Shown: positions 1-7,244, numbered from the stretch's first letter. The stretch is 17,670 nucleotides of DNA from Tannerella sp. (GCA_031268395.1 JAIRXI010000322.1:1-17670); one strand, 5' to 3'. A program made the numbers and translations. The notes: generated by a model from the sequence alone, not told the origin.

Positions 1-71
1 CTCCGCGCCGGTTTGCGCTTTCGCCGGTGACGGATACTTCAATTTTTTGTGCGTTTGCCCTGAATCTCTTT

Positions 72-797
72 TCAGTCAAAAAGGCTTTGCAGTATTGCAA
101 ACGATTTGATCTCAGGAAAATCCGATAGGTGCAATTGGTAATATTCCAGGATGCGGCAAATGATGCGCGACCGTTCGCGACCCGAAAAGGTATATATGGC
201 CATGTTTGCGTAATTCATCCGGAGTAGCCGGTAGAATATGATACTTTCCGCCCGGTCCAGGTAGTGGCGATGTTCCGGCGGCATGCCGGTAAAGATGCCG
301 TTCATCATGTCAAAACAGCTTCCCGGACAGTAGGAGTCTGCATTCGGATACACGCCAAGGTAACGCGCCAGGTCCATCAGGAATACCAGATGGAAGTTGG
401 CGACACCCTCGTCTGAGAGTTCCAGCCAGCGAACGGATTCATACAAGTAGCCGAACAGCCGGACGTCCGGCTCTTTCGTGCGCAGGGTCCGGTAAAGAAT
501 CTCGGCCAGGAACAGCGCGATGATGTTTTTCACCGGATGCGTCGGGATTCGGGTCTGCGGATAACAGGCTTTCACTTCCCGGATGCGATGGATGTCTCTC
601 GTATTTAAATGTTCCACCTCCATTTCCACCGCCGAGAGCGGCAGGAACAACGCACGGGGGACAGCCGTTTTCCGCCCTTGCGGGCGGGCGACCAGATAGG
701 TCGCGCGCCCGAAGGATTCCGTGTATGCGTGAACAATGGAATATCTGTCGCTGTAGGGCAGGGCATGCAGTACGATTCCACGCGTTTTACTCAACAT
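72..797 (-). CDS. recO: DNA repair protein RecO
   Basis: RecO works in the RecFOR pathway of recombinational repair. It binds single- and double-stranded DNA and helps load RecA onto SSB-coated gaps. The 241-residue product begins MLSKTRGIVLHALPYSDRYS, the usual start of the RecO N-terminal OB fold. The helical C-terminal part follows, with the family-typical LFLAEILYRTL stretch near residues 94-104 and a YLGVYPN stretch near 146-152. Length is normal for Bacteroidales RecO. The four-cysteine zinc site of some RecO proteins is not evident; only two cysteines lie near residues 157-161 (CPGSC). The ATG overlaps the stop of a tiny upstream frame, suggesting translational coupling. The gene is the last clear one on this strand before the window edge. 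Identification is firm by sequence pattern; the fine mechanism is known from the family. Confidence 0.93.
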   Translation of the reverse strand: MLSKTRGIVLHALPYSDRYSIVHAYTESFGRATYLVARPQGRKTAVPRALFLPLSAVEMEVEHLNTRDIHRIREVKACYPQTRIPTHPVKNIIALFLAEILYRTLRTKEPDVRLFGYLYESVRWLELSDEGVANFHLVFLMDLARYLGVYPNADSYCPGSCFDMMNGIFTGMPPEHRHYLDRAESIIFYRLLRMNYANMAIYTFSGRERSRIICRILEYYQLHLSDFPEIKSFAILQSLFD

Positions 798-898
798 GTC
801 TTCCGTTTTCCGGCGTTATGGCGGAGTAAACCTGCCTTATTGTCGGAGGTCCAGCTTTGCCGCGTTTTTTTCGCGAAGATGAACCTGCGATGCTTCAT
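791..898 (-). CDS. Tiny open frame (35 aa) between a 49-aa frame and recO
   Basis: This frame starts at an ATG that overlaps the TGA of the 49-codon frame (ATGA) and ends in a TGA that overlaps the ATG of recO. The predicted peptide (MKHRRFIFAKKTRQ...) is rich in Lys and Arg, has no membrane segment, and resembles no family I know. It may be a leader that couples recO translation to upstream frames, the decayed end of an older gene, or chance. The double overlap is seen in the sequence; expression and function are unproven. Confidence 0.2.
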   Translation of the reverse strand: MKHRRFIFAKKTRQSWTSDNKAGLLRHNAGKRKTC

Positions 899-1044
899 TC
901 CCGGCCAATATTGAAGGTTGTTACCTGTTTGCCGGTGAAGTTGCCGGCATCCCGTCCGTAATGATATACCTCCGGTATTTCTTCCGGCTTGCCCTGCTGC
1001 TGAAATCGGCGTAATGCCGAAATGTTTTCAGATAAATATTTCAT
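895..1044 (-). CDS. Small hypothetical protein (49 aa) upstream of recO
   Basis: Starting from the ATG at 1044, the product is 49 residues, beginning MKYLSENISALRRFQQQGKP and ending in GKQVTTFNIGRE. It is soluble-looking, with no signal peptide or membrane helix. I do not recognise the family. A longer version of the same frame (to 1161) would start upstream of the promoter-like TATCTTTG at 1064-1071, so the shorter start is preferred: it would leave a leader of roughly a dozen bases. Its stop overlaps the next start as ATGA, and that frame in turn overlaps recO, so the three could be one short operon. Alternatively it is the remnant of a larger gene. Confidence 0.35.
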   Translation of the reverse strand: MKYLSENISALRRFQQQGKPEEIPEVYHYGRDAGNFTGKQVTTFNIGRE

Positions 1045-1063
1045 GACTATTGTAAGTGATGTG

Positions 1064-1071
1064 CAAAGATA
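1064..1071 (-). promoter_or_regulatory. Bacteroides-type -7 element upstream of the recO cluster
   Basis: Read on the minus strand this is TATCTTTG, an exact match to the Bacteroidales sigma factor -7 consensus TAnnTTTG, followed by C as is common. No good -33 TTTG lies 19-21 bases upstream. Expected transcription start is near 1057, shortly before the ATG at 1044. It is the only such element seen upstream of the recO cluster. Confidence 0.45.
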
Positions 1072-1728
1072 GCGTATTTGCATGTATTTCGGGTGGAAGG
1101 GACAAAAATTATTGAGGAGTGCAAAAGATGAATGCAGACTTGGAACCAACAATTTTGTCAATCGTGGTTTTAAATCCTGTGCCGCGCTCCATAATTTTAG
1201 AATTAAAATTAATCCGTGGCTTACGAAAACTGATTTACATAAACTCTAATATCCGATGAAAAGATAGATCATTCGGGCTATTTCGGCAGGCATTTTTTGA
1301 CGGAGGTAACGGTAGCGTTAATTCACATTGTATTCCGATGTGTCCGTCATACCCTTCGCGCGTCCGAGGTTCGCGTGACGGAAGGGGCGTAGTCCGGCGA
1401 AGCAGCCGGCGGTCTTCACGTTGAAGGGGACGGAAGGGATAATTTGCGGAACTTCGGTGCCCATGCCCGGCCACCCGTTACCGGCGAATCCCTTTTTGTG
1501 TGTTTATCCTGGACGGAAGCATTTGTTCGTGTTTCTCTTTGTAAAAATACATTCGAAAACGGATAGACAAACCCGGGCGAAAGCCCTCAGAAGACATTTC
1601 AAACGCGCTAAATATAGATTCGAAAATACGTTACGTTAAACGTTCGTACGGCCTGTAATCCTTACGGGAGAACGGCCTTATGGTAACACATGCCGTATCC
1701 GCCGGCATGGGGATCTCCCCTGTCTTTT
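1072..1728. other. Gene-free region with short inverted repeats
   Basis: I see no convincing coding frame here; the frame at 1235-1474 on the minus strand has low-complexity Arg/Pro-rich translation and looks spurious. The stretch contains several short inverted repeats: GACGGA ... TCCGTC enclosing CACAT ... ATGTG (about 1300-1350); CCCTTC ... GAAGGG enclosing CGCG pairs (about 1350-1388); a 7-bp stem with a triloop at 1652-1668 (CCTGTAA/TTACGGG, one G-T pair); and CATGCCG/CGGCATG at 1689-1709. The last one precedes GGGGATCTCCCC and a run of six T on the plus strand. This might be a decayed gene, an intergenic repeat element, or structured RNA; nothing identifies which. Confidence 0.4.
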
Positions 1729-1884
1729 TTACAGATCAACCGCTTTCACGCGGAAAACCTGGCCGTTACGAGCAAAAACCAGTTCCCCGTTTTCCTCTTT
1801 TCTTTTCTTTACCAAACGCTGAAATGCAAGACTTGCACCTTTTATTACGTTCTCCTCAAATTTACTTAACTCACGTTCATTCAT
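1729..1884 (-). CDS. Small protein (51 aa) overlapping the zeta-like kinase gene
   Basis: The ATG at 1884 lies inside the end of the upstream kinase gene, giving an 8-base overlap (ATGAATGA), a strong sign of translational coupling. The product starts MNERELSKFEENVIKGASLA and ends NGQVFRVKAVDL before TAA. The first half should form an amphipathic, charged helix; the second half (GELVFARNGQVFRVKA) alternates hydrophobic and polar residues like a beta hairpin. Codon use and the clean overlap argue for a real gene despite its length. By position it is a candidate partner or antitoxin of the kinase, although in classical epsilon/zeta modules the antitoxin is encoded upstream. The family is not identified and the function is inferred only from context. 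Confidence 0.7.
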   Translation of the reverse strand: MNERELSKFEENVIKGASLAFQRLVKKRKEENGELVFARNGQVFRVKAVDL

Positions 1885-2455
1885 AAGACTTCAATTTATT
1901 ATAAACAACAGAATTATAGATAGTTCGTTTATTATTCTTTTTAAACCCCTTGGCTATCACCTCCAAAGGCGACAAGGAATTGTCTGCAACCATCCAAAAA
2001 TCACAAATCGGCAAATATAACTCAAACAAGTTGTGAATGCCTGCTTCATAACGGCGGCGAATCGTTGATTCCGTCACGTTATGACCGCCGGCGGCCACCC
2101 TGTTCTTGACACGTTCCACTGCCAGATCCGGCGTATTCAGCCAGAAATAAAGCAATGTGACGTAGTATCCTTTTTCCTGTGCACCCTGCAACAGTTTGGC
2201 AATCGAACGACTGGCCAGCGTAGTTTCCAGTGCAAATGTCTTTTTGGCAGCGATCAGCTCTCTAATTCGCTTGTACATAATCCGGCTTGCCTCAACTGCC
2301 ACAGTAATATTGTCTGCGTTAAAAGGAGACAAGCCTTTTGCAATCTCATCGGAATTGACAAACTCCTTACAACCTAACATCTCTGGTAGAATTGTATAAG
2401 AGGCCGTCGTTTTTCCGGCGCCATTGCATCCGGCTATTATGTATAAATACGGCAC
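1877..2455 (-). CDS. Zeta-toxin-like P-loop kinase
   Basis: The 192-residue protein has the layout of zeta-toxin/COG4185-type ATPases. The Walker A motif is GCNGAGKT (residues 9-16), directly after a first beta strand. NSDEIAKGLSPF (34-45) supplies the conserved substrate-side Asp. ALETTLAS (75-82) follows, and an Arg-rich lid has RVAAGGHNV and TIRRRYEAGI (119-140). Zeta toxins phosphorylate UDP-N-acetylglucosamine and block wall synthesis, but many short chromosomal relatives, including this size class, have no proven substrate, so toxin activity is inference. The gene has its own promoter-like element at 2479-2508 and overlaps a 51-residue gene downstream. It is visibly AT-richer than the flanking housekeeping genes, which fits acquisition by transfer. 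Confidence 0.82.
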   Translation of the reverse strand: MPYLYIIAGCNGAGKTTASYTILPEMLGCKEFVNSDEIAKGLSPFNADNITVAVEASRIMYKRIRELIAAKKTFALETTLASRSIAKLLQGAQEKGYYVTLLYFWLNTPDLAVERVKNRVAAGGHNVTESTIRRRYEAGIHNLFELYLPICDFWMVADNSLSPLEVIAKGFKKNNKRTIYNSVVYNKLKSYE

Positions 2456-2478
2456 AACTTTTCCTCGTTATTCGGGGG

Positions 2479-2508
2479 CAAATATATGGATTAATTTTTT
2501 ACCAGCAA
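2479..2508 (-). promoter_or_regulatory. Bacteroides-type promoter for the zeta-like kinase
   Basis: On the minus strand TATATTTG (2486-2479) matches the -7 consensus TAnnTTTG exactly. A TTG (2508-2506) lies 19 bases upstream, the correct spacing for the -33 element. The expected start site is near 2472, about 17 bases before the ATG at 2455. It is the best-formed promoter in the window. Confidence 0.6.
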
Positions 2509-2540
2509 TGGATTTTCCCAAAAAAAATCGAGCTGATATA

Positions 2541-2582
2541 TTCAAATTCGCCGGTTTTATACTTAAATTCGCCGGTTTGGTA
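2541..2582. repeat. Two-copy 21-bp tandem repeat
   Basis: Two adjacent 21-base units match at 17 of 21 positions and share the core AAATTCGCCGGTTT (2544-2557 and 2565-2578). They lie in the gap between the hemW stop and the zeta-like kinase promoter. The period is a multiple of three, but no supported gene crosses it. It could be a replication-slippage product, or paired sites for a protein. Confidence 0.75.
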
Positions 2583-2593
2583 CCGGGATCCGC

Positions 2594-3721
2594 TTATTCT
2601 TTCATCAGATCGCTCAAGATTCCGTCCGAAATAAATGCACTGAGGGGGGTCAGCCGGAAAGTTCCGTCTGATACCACAAGCAGACCGTTCCGGATATAGG
2701 GCTGCGCGTGCCGGAGAAAATGGTCGGCCAGTTCCGTCCCAAAGGTTTCGCGAAGATCGACCGTACGGATGCCCCACACGGTGCGGAGACGGGTGATGAC
2801 ATAATCATTGTATTGCGTGCGGAGGTCGAGGCATTCCTTTTCGACGGCCGGATTCCCGCAAATGATTCCCCGGAGATATTCTTCCAGGGAAGCGATATTC
2901 CACTGGCGGGAGTCGAGATCGCAGGAATGGGCGGCAGGCCCGACACCAAGGTATTTCCGTCCGGTCCAGTAGGACGAATTGTGGCGGGAGAAACAGTCCG
3001 GCTTGCAAAAATTGGATATTTCATACTGTAAGTAGCCGGCCCTGGCAAGCATATATAATAATGTATGGTACAATTGCACGCTGATTTCTTCATCGACCGG
3101 ACAGACAGCGCCGGATTGCCACTGCCGGTAGAGTGTCGTGCCTTCCTCGTAAGATAAATGGTAGGCCGAAAGATGGGGCACATTCAATTGAAGCGCGACC
3201 TCAAGGTTTTCTTTCCAGCGTTCGAGCGTTTGACCGGGAATGCCATATATCAGGTCAATACTCAGATTGCCGTATCCATGTTCCCGGCAGCGGTGGACGG
3301 CATTCACGGCCTGGCGACTGCCGTGTCTGCGGTGCAGCATCCGCAGGTCGGCATCTCTGAAACTCTGTATGCCCAGACTGATACGATTGAAAGGGAGTGG
3401 CTGCAAGGCTGAAAGATAGGCCGGGGTCAAGTCGTCAGGATTGGCTTCGAGCGTGATTTCGGCGCCGGCAACTACGCTGTAATAGCGATGGACGGTTTCA
3501 AAGATACGCTCAAAATCATCCGCCTGTAATTGAGACGGTGTACCGCCGCCAAAGTAAACGGTTTCCAGCGATTCCCCGTTCAGGTAGTTTTTTCGCAGTT
3601 CCAATTCGCGCATCACGGCCTCCAGATACGCAGTTTTATGTCGCATTTCTGTCTGGGAAAAAAAATCGCAGTACGTACACCGCCTGGAGCAAAACGGAAC
3701 GTGAATATACAAACCAGCCAT
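2594..3721 (-). CDS. hemW: Radical SAM heme chaperone HemW
   Basis: The 375-residue protein starts MAGLYIHVPFC and carries the radical-SAM cluster motif CSRRCTYC with Cys11, Cys15 and Cys18 (CxxxCxxC), followed by the HemW/HemN-typical Phe20. YFGGGTPSQL (about 56-65) is the glycine-rich SAM-binding motif, and NRISLGIQSF and SIDLIYGIPGQT are family hallmarks. The C-terminal HemN_C domain includes NSSYWTGRKYLGVGPAAHS. HemW binds heme and passes it to respiratory proteins. It is often misannotated as coproporphyrinogen III oxidase HemN; the N-terminal extension containing the extra catalytic region of HemN is absent here, so HemW is preferred. Length is normal and nothing looks damaged. Confidence 0.92.
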   Translation of the reverse strand: MAGLYIHVPFCSRRCTYCDFFSQTEMRHKTAYLEAVMRELELRKNYLNGESLETVYFGGGTPSQLQADDFERIFETVHRYYSVVAGAEITLEANPDDLTPAYLSALQPLPFNRISLGIQSFRDADLRMLHRRHGSRQAVNAVHRCREHGYGNLSIDLIYGIPGQTLERWKENLEVALQLNVPHLSAYHLSYEEGTTLYRQWQSGAVCPVDEEISVQLYHTLLYMLARAGYLQYEISNFCKPDCFSRHNSSYWTGRKYLGVGPAAHSCDLDSRQWNIASLEEYLRGIICGNPAVEKECLDLRTQYNDYVITRLRTVWGIRTVDLRETFGTELADHFLRHAQPYIRNGLLVVSDGTFRLTPLSAFISDGILSDLMKE

Positions 3722-3956
3722 TGAATCAGTACATTATGGCCCCGTGACGGTGTCTCCGAACGAAGCGGCAACACTCGAAGGCGAAGCGCCCGGATTGAAC
3801 GTTATGTTTATCCCGATTGATGCCGTTATTTCGCATCAAAAAGGGAACCGGATCCCCCGCAGATAAAACCTGAGAAAAGATTTTTTTCATCGAATCCCAT
3901 GTTGTTTGCTGGATACTCTTATTTTCATGATTTCCTAACTGGATAAAAATGATGGA

Positions 3957-3964
3957 CAAAGATA
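3957..3964 (-). promoter_or_regulatory. Possible -7 element for hemW
   Basis: The minus strand reads TATCTTTG, an exact TAnnTTTG match, but no -33 TTTG is seen at the right distance, and the leader to the hemW ATG at 3721 would be about 230 bases. It may be real with a long untranslated leader, or a chance match. Confidence 0.3.
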
Positions 3965-4008
3965 GTCATTTTGGGCAGAAGGAGTGTTCCGGAGCAGTGG
4001 GAAAGAAA

Positions 4009-4039
4009 AACATGTTATAAAACATTGTTTTCAAACATG
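4009..4039. promoter_or_regulatory. Palindrome cluster upstream of the EF-G2-type gene
   Basis: Three related elements follow each other: AACATGTT (4009-4016, perfect 8-bp palindrome), AAAACATTGTTTT (4019-4031, perfect palindrome around a central base) and the half-site AAACATG (4033-4039). Repeated AACA/TGTT half-sites suggest an operator for a dimeric regulator. In Bacteroides thetaiotaomicron the EF-G2 gene is switched on by the carbon-starvation regulator Cur, so a regulator site upstream would be expected; I cannot say that these are its sites. Confidence 0.35.
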
Positions 4040-4134
4040 CTTTTTTTAGAGGGCTAATTCGCCAACAATCCTTAATTTGCGCCGCTTAATGAAAGTGCAT
4101 CATTGATTCGTGTATAATTTAAAATGATAATAGA

Positions 4135-6291
4135 ATGAAAGTGTATCAAACAAGTGAAATTAAGAACATCTCTATTTTGGGAAGTAAAGGCGCCGGAAAA
4201 ACCACTCTCGCAGAAGCCATGCTCTACGAGGGTGGTGTTATAAAACGTCGTGGCACTGTGGAAACAGGCAATACAGTAAATGATTATTTCCCGGTTGAAA
4301 AAGAATATGGTTATTCTGTTTTTTCAACCGTTTTTAGTGTCGAATGGAATCATTTCAAATTGAATTTCATTGACTGTCCGGGTTCGGACGATTTCGTCGG
4401 CGGAGCCGTATCAGCACTGAACGTGACCGATACGGCGCTGATGGTGCTGAATGCACAGTATGGCATGGAAGTGGGAACCGTGAATCAGTTCCGCTATACC
4501 GAACAACTCCGCAAACCGGTAATATTCATTGTTAATCAGCTGGATAACGACAAGGCCGATTATGATAACACCGTTGCGCAGTTGAAGGACAACTATGGAA
4601 GCAAGGCTGTTCAAATCCAGTATCCCCTGAATACCGGCACCTCGTTCAATGCCGTGATTGACGTGCTGAAAATGAAGATGTATCGCTGGAAACCCGAAGG
4701 GGGTGTACCGGAAATACTGGAAATCCCGGCCGAAGAGACAGACAGGGCGGGCGAATTGCACCGTCTCCTGGTCGAGGCGGCCGCCGAACATGACGATGCG
4801 CTGCTGGAGAAATTCTTCGACGAAGGAACGCTGTTGGAAGACGACATGCGGGCTGGGATCCGCGCCGGCCTGATCACGCGTGGGATGTTCCCGATTTTTT
4901 GCGTCAGTGCAGGGAAAGACATGTGCGTACGTCGCACAATGGAGTTTCTGGGGAATGTAGTGCCCTGTACCGACAGGATGCCGCGACCGGTAACGGCGGA
5001 GGGCATCGAGGTGGCTCCGGACGCCGCCGGCCCGGCCAGCCTCTTCTTCTTCAAGACCACCGTTGAACCGCATATAGGGCAAGTCTCCTATTTTAAAGTG
5101 TTGTCGGGAAAAGTCAGGACGGGCGACGATCTGAGCAATGCCGACCGGGGTTCCAAAGAGCGCATCGCGCAGATATTCTCGGTCGCCGGGCAGAATCGTG
5201 CGGAAGTGCCGGAAATGATGGCCGGCGATATTGGCGCTACGGTGAAACTGAAAGACGTCCGCAGCGGGAATACGCTAAATGAAAAAGGCTGTGACTACCG
5301 CTTCAACTTTATCCGGTATCCCGATCCGAAATACCGCCGGGCGGTGAAGTCCGTGAACGATGGCGACATGGAAAAACTGAGCGAGATTCTCACCCGGATG
5401 CACGAAGAAGACCCCACATGGGTCGTCGAGCAATCCAAGGAACTGAAACAGATGATCCTCTCCGGTCAAGGAGAATTTCACCTGCGCACGCTGAAATGGC
5501 GCGTGGAGAACAACGACAAACTGCCGATTGAGTTCATGGAACCGCGTATTCCTTACCGCGAGACCATTACGAAAGCCGCCCGCGCCGACTACCGCCACAA
5601 GAAGCAGTCGGGAGGCGCCGGTCAGTTCGGAGAAGTACACCTGATTGTAGAACCCTATTACGAAGGCATGCCGGAACCGAGTCTCTACAAGTTTGGCGGA
5701 CAGGAATACAAGGTTCCCGTTCGCGACGTGCAGACGCTGGATCTGGAATGGGGAGGCAAACTGGTCTTTGTCAACAGTGTCGTGGGTGGCGCCATTGACG
5801 CCCGTTTCCTGCCGGCCATACTGAAAGGCATCATGTCGCGGATGGAACAAGGCCCGTTGACCGGTTCGTATGCCCGCGACGTGCGTATCATTGTCTACGA
5901 CGGCAAGATGCACCCGGTGGACAGCAATGAAATTTCGTTCATGCTGGCCGGACGCAATGCCTTCAGCGCCGCCTTCAAGGATGCTGGCCCAAAAATCCTG
6001 GAGCCAATTTACGATGTCGAAGTGCTGGTGCCGGGCGACTATCTGGGCGACGTGATGAGCGACCTTCAGGGCCGTCGCGCCATGATCATGGGCATGAGCA
6101 GCGACAAGGGATATGAAAAATTGATGGCCAAAGTGCCGCTGAAGGAAATGTCCTCCTATTCCACCTCGCTGAGTTCGGTCACCGGCGGACGGGCTTCGTT
6201 CACAATGAAGTTTGCCAGCTACGAACTTGTCCCGGCCGATGTCCAGGAGAAACTGCTCAAGGACTATGCCGCAACGCAGGCCGACGATTAA
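4135..6291 (+). CDS. fusA2: EF-G paralogue of the Bacteroides EF-G2 type
   Basis: At 718 residues the protein has the full five-domain EF-G architecture, but its G domain departs from canonical EF-G. The P-loop GSKGAGKT (16-23) is kept. Switch I reads VEKEYGYSVFS (54-64) in place of the ERGITITS pattern. G3 is DCPGSDDF (80-87), so the catalytic His of DTPGH is Ser84. G4 is NQLD (134-137) instead of NKxD. The EF-G2 of Bacteroides thetaiotaomicron, reported to promote translocation without GTPase activity and to be needed under carbon limitation and for gut colonisation, is of this type, and the N-terminus here (MKVYQTSEIKN) agrees with my memory of it. A normal EF-G gene should exist elsewhere. 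Domain IV contains KQSGGAGQFGEVHLIVEP (about 484-501), the usual EF-G signature. Monocistronic, with an upstream palindrome cluster and a downstream hairpin. Confidence 0.9.
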   Translation: MKVYQTSEIKNISILGSKGAGKTTLAEAMLYEGGVIKRRGTVETGNTVNDYFPVEKEYGYSVFSTVFSVEWNHFKLNFIDCPGSDDFVGGAVSALNVTDTALMVLNAQYGMEVGTVNQFRYTEQLRKPVIFIVNQLDNDKADYDNTVAQLKDNYGSKAVQIQYPLNTGTSFNAVIDVLKMKMYRWKPEGGVPEILEIPAEETDRAGELHRLLVEAAAEHDDALLEKFFDEGTLLEDDMRAGIRAGLITRGMFPIFCVSAGKDMCVRRTMEFLGNVVPCTDRMPRPVTAEGIEVAPDAAGPASLFFFKTTVEPHIGQVSYFKVLSGKVRTGDDLSNADRGSKERIAQIFSVAGQNRAEVPEMMAGDIGATVKLKDVRSGNTLNEKGCDYRFNFIRYPDPKYRRAVKSVNDGDMEKLSEILTRMHEEDPTWVVEQSKELKQMILSGQGEFHLRTLKWRVENNDKLPIEFMEPRIPYRETITKAARADYRHKKQSGGAGQFGEVHLIVEPYYEGMPEPSLYKFGGQEYKVPVRDVQTLDLEWGGKLVFVNSVVGGAIDARFLPAILKGIMSRMEQGPLTGSYARDVRIIVYDGKMHPVDSNEISFMLAGRNAFSAAFKDAGPKILEPIYDVEVLVPGDYLGDVMSDLQGRRAMIMGMSSDKGYEKLMAKVPLKEMSSYSTSLSSVTGGRASFTMKFASYELVPADVQEKLLKDYAATQADD

Positions 6292-6320
6292 GCCATAAAG
6301 GAAATTTTCAAAACGGGAAT

Positions 6321-6369
6321 GTGAGTATGGAGGAAAAATGAATATTGACTCATGCTCACACCCTTTTTT
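6321..6369 (+). terminator. Terminator-like hairpin after the EF-G2-type gene
   Basis: GTGAGTATG (6321-6329) can pair with CATGCTCAC (6351-6359), a 9-bp stem with one G-U pair and a 21-base loop, followed after four bases by six T. It starts 29 bases after the stop codon. The loop is long for an intrinsic terminator, but the stem plus T-run in this place is suggestive. Confidence 0.45.
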
Positions 6370-6512
6370 ATCACTTGAAGCTGGCAATACCGTATGGAAG
6401 GGGCACATGCACACAGTTGCCGGCAAAAGACAGTGGCAAACGAATGAAATCGGACACTGCCGTTACCGCACAATAATCGCAGGCAACTGCTCCTGTCTAT
6501 TGCAGGACCCTG

Positions 6513-7244
6513 TTATTCAAAAGACAGATACGGCAACATGCGCAATCGGTCATTCTCGGTAAAGTCGTCCAGCAACTGTAGATTTTCCCAGCCGGAGAGT
6601 TGTTTTTTCTGCCTGCGAAGCCGTTCGATGGCCCTGGCCTGCCGGTAGTTGATATACGGATGTTTGCGGAGCGAATCCATCGGCAGCGAATTGACCGGCA
6701 ACTTCCGGACATACGACACATCCACCGTAAACCAGGGCGACAGGGCGGCATATTTTTCTTCGTCAATACCGTATACATCTTTCAGTTGAGCAATCGAATG
6801 AAAACCACCCAGCAGGTTCCGGTATTTTATGATCCGGCCGGCAAACGCGCTGCCGATGCCGGGGACTTTTTTGAGAGCGGTCGTATCAGCCGCATTGATT
6901 TCGAGCGTAGTGCCCGGCTTAAACTTTTCCGCACGCGGGGGACGGTCCAGCGAAGTCATCCGCTGCACACGCCCGGAGACGCTTTCGCGTGGTTTCGCCG
7001 TCGTCCGCCGGGGTTCGGTCTGCCGCCGGGCGGAAGGTTTTTCCGGCACAGCCGGTACAGCCGGCGCCGGCGTTTCCGGCGCCGGAGATTGCGCAGCGAC
7101 TGGTGAGACAGCTTCCCCTTCGGGAACGGAATCCGGTTGCTGTCTCAGTATCAGGATCATACCTGTAATGACGATCAGGACAAGCAACACTGCAAGCGCC
7201 TGTCTTTCGCCTCTGGAAAAATAGAAAAAATCACGCCATTCCAT
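6513..7244 (-). CDS. Membrane-anchored helix-hairpin-helix (ComEA-like) protein
   Basis: The 243-residue product has a short charged cytoplasmic start, one membrane helix (about 16-33, ALAVLLVLIVITGMILIL), a Pro/Ala-rich linker (about 40-75) and a basic segment (about 72-100). Two helix-hairpin-helix units follow. The first has LEINAADTTALKKVPGIGSA (114-133), close to the DNA-binding HhH of ComEA. The second starts LPVNSLPMDSLRKHPYINY (182-200) and is less canonical. ComEA proteins bind DNA outside the inner membrane during natural transformation, but in Bacteroidales this family is usually annotated only as HhH-domain protein and its role is not settled. It starts 24 bases after lolD, so the two are probably cotranscribed. 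DNA binding is inferred from the fold. Confidence 0.82.
   Translation of the reverse strand: MEWRDFFYFSRGERQALAVLLVLIVITGMILILRQQPDSVPEGEAVSPVAAQSPAPETPAPAVPAVPEKPSARRQTEPRRTTAKPRESVSGRVQRMTSLDRPPRAEKFKPGTTLEINAADTTALKKVPGIGSAFAGRIIKYRNLLGGFHSIAQLKDVYGIDEEKYAALSPWFTVDVSYVRKLPVNSLPMDSLRKHPYINYRQARAIERLRRQKKQLSGWENLQLLDDFTENDRLRMLPYLSFE

Larger units (their letters stand above)
3722..4134. other. Intergenic region between divergent hemW and the EF-G2-type gene
   Basis: This 413-base gap separates two divergently transcribed genes. A minus-strand open frame (3726-3959) would begin with TTG inside a -7-like element and its translation matches nothing I know, so I do not call it. The half next to the plus-strand gene is AT-rich and holds a palindrome cluster (4009-4039) and a near-consensus TTAATTTG at 4072-4079. 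The half next to hemW is GC-richer and has no obvious function. Confidence 0.5.

Noticed and set aside
1..75. Possible gene fragment downstream of recO on the minus strand
   Set aside because: One frame (AQKIEVSVTGESANRRG) stays open to the edge and looks like the start of a mature exported protein, but it has only a CTG as possible start and no signal peptide; too short to call.
1235..1474. 79-codon minus-strand frame
   Set aside because: Arg/Pro-rich translation caused by GC-rich inverted repeats, with no promoter element and no family resemblance.
3726..3959. 77-codon minus-strand frame upstream of hemW
   Set aside because: It begins with TTG inside a promoter-like element, and the peptide resembles nothing known; internal ATG starts are no better.
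5275..6426. 383-codon open frame antisense to the EF-G2-type gene
   Set aside because: Shadow of a conserved coding sequence, with His-rich translation and no recognisable domain. The frame at 4411-5082 is rejected for the same reason.
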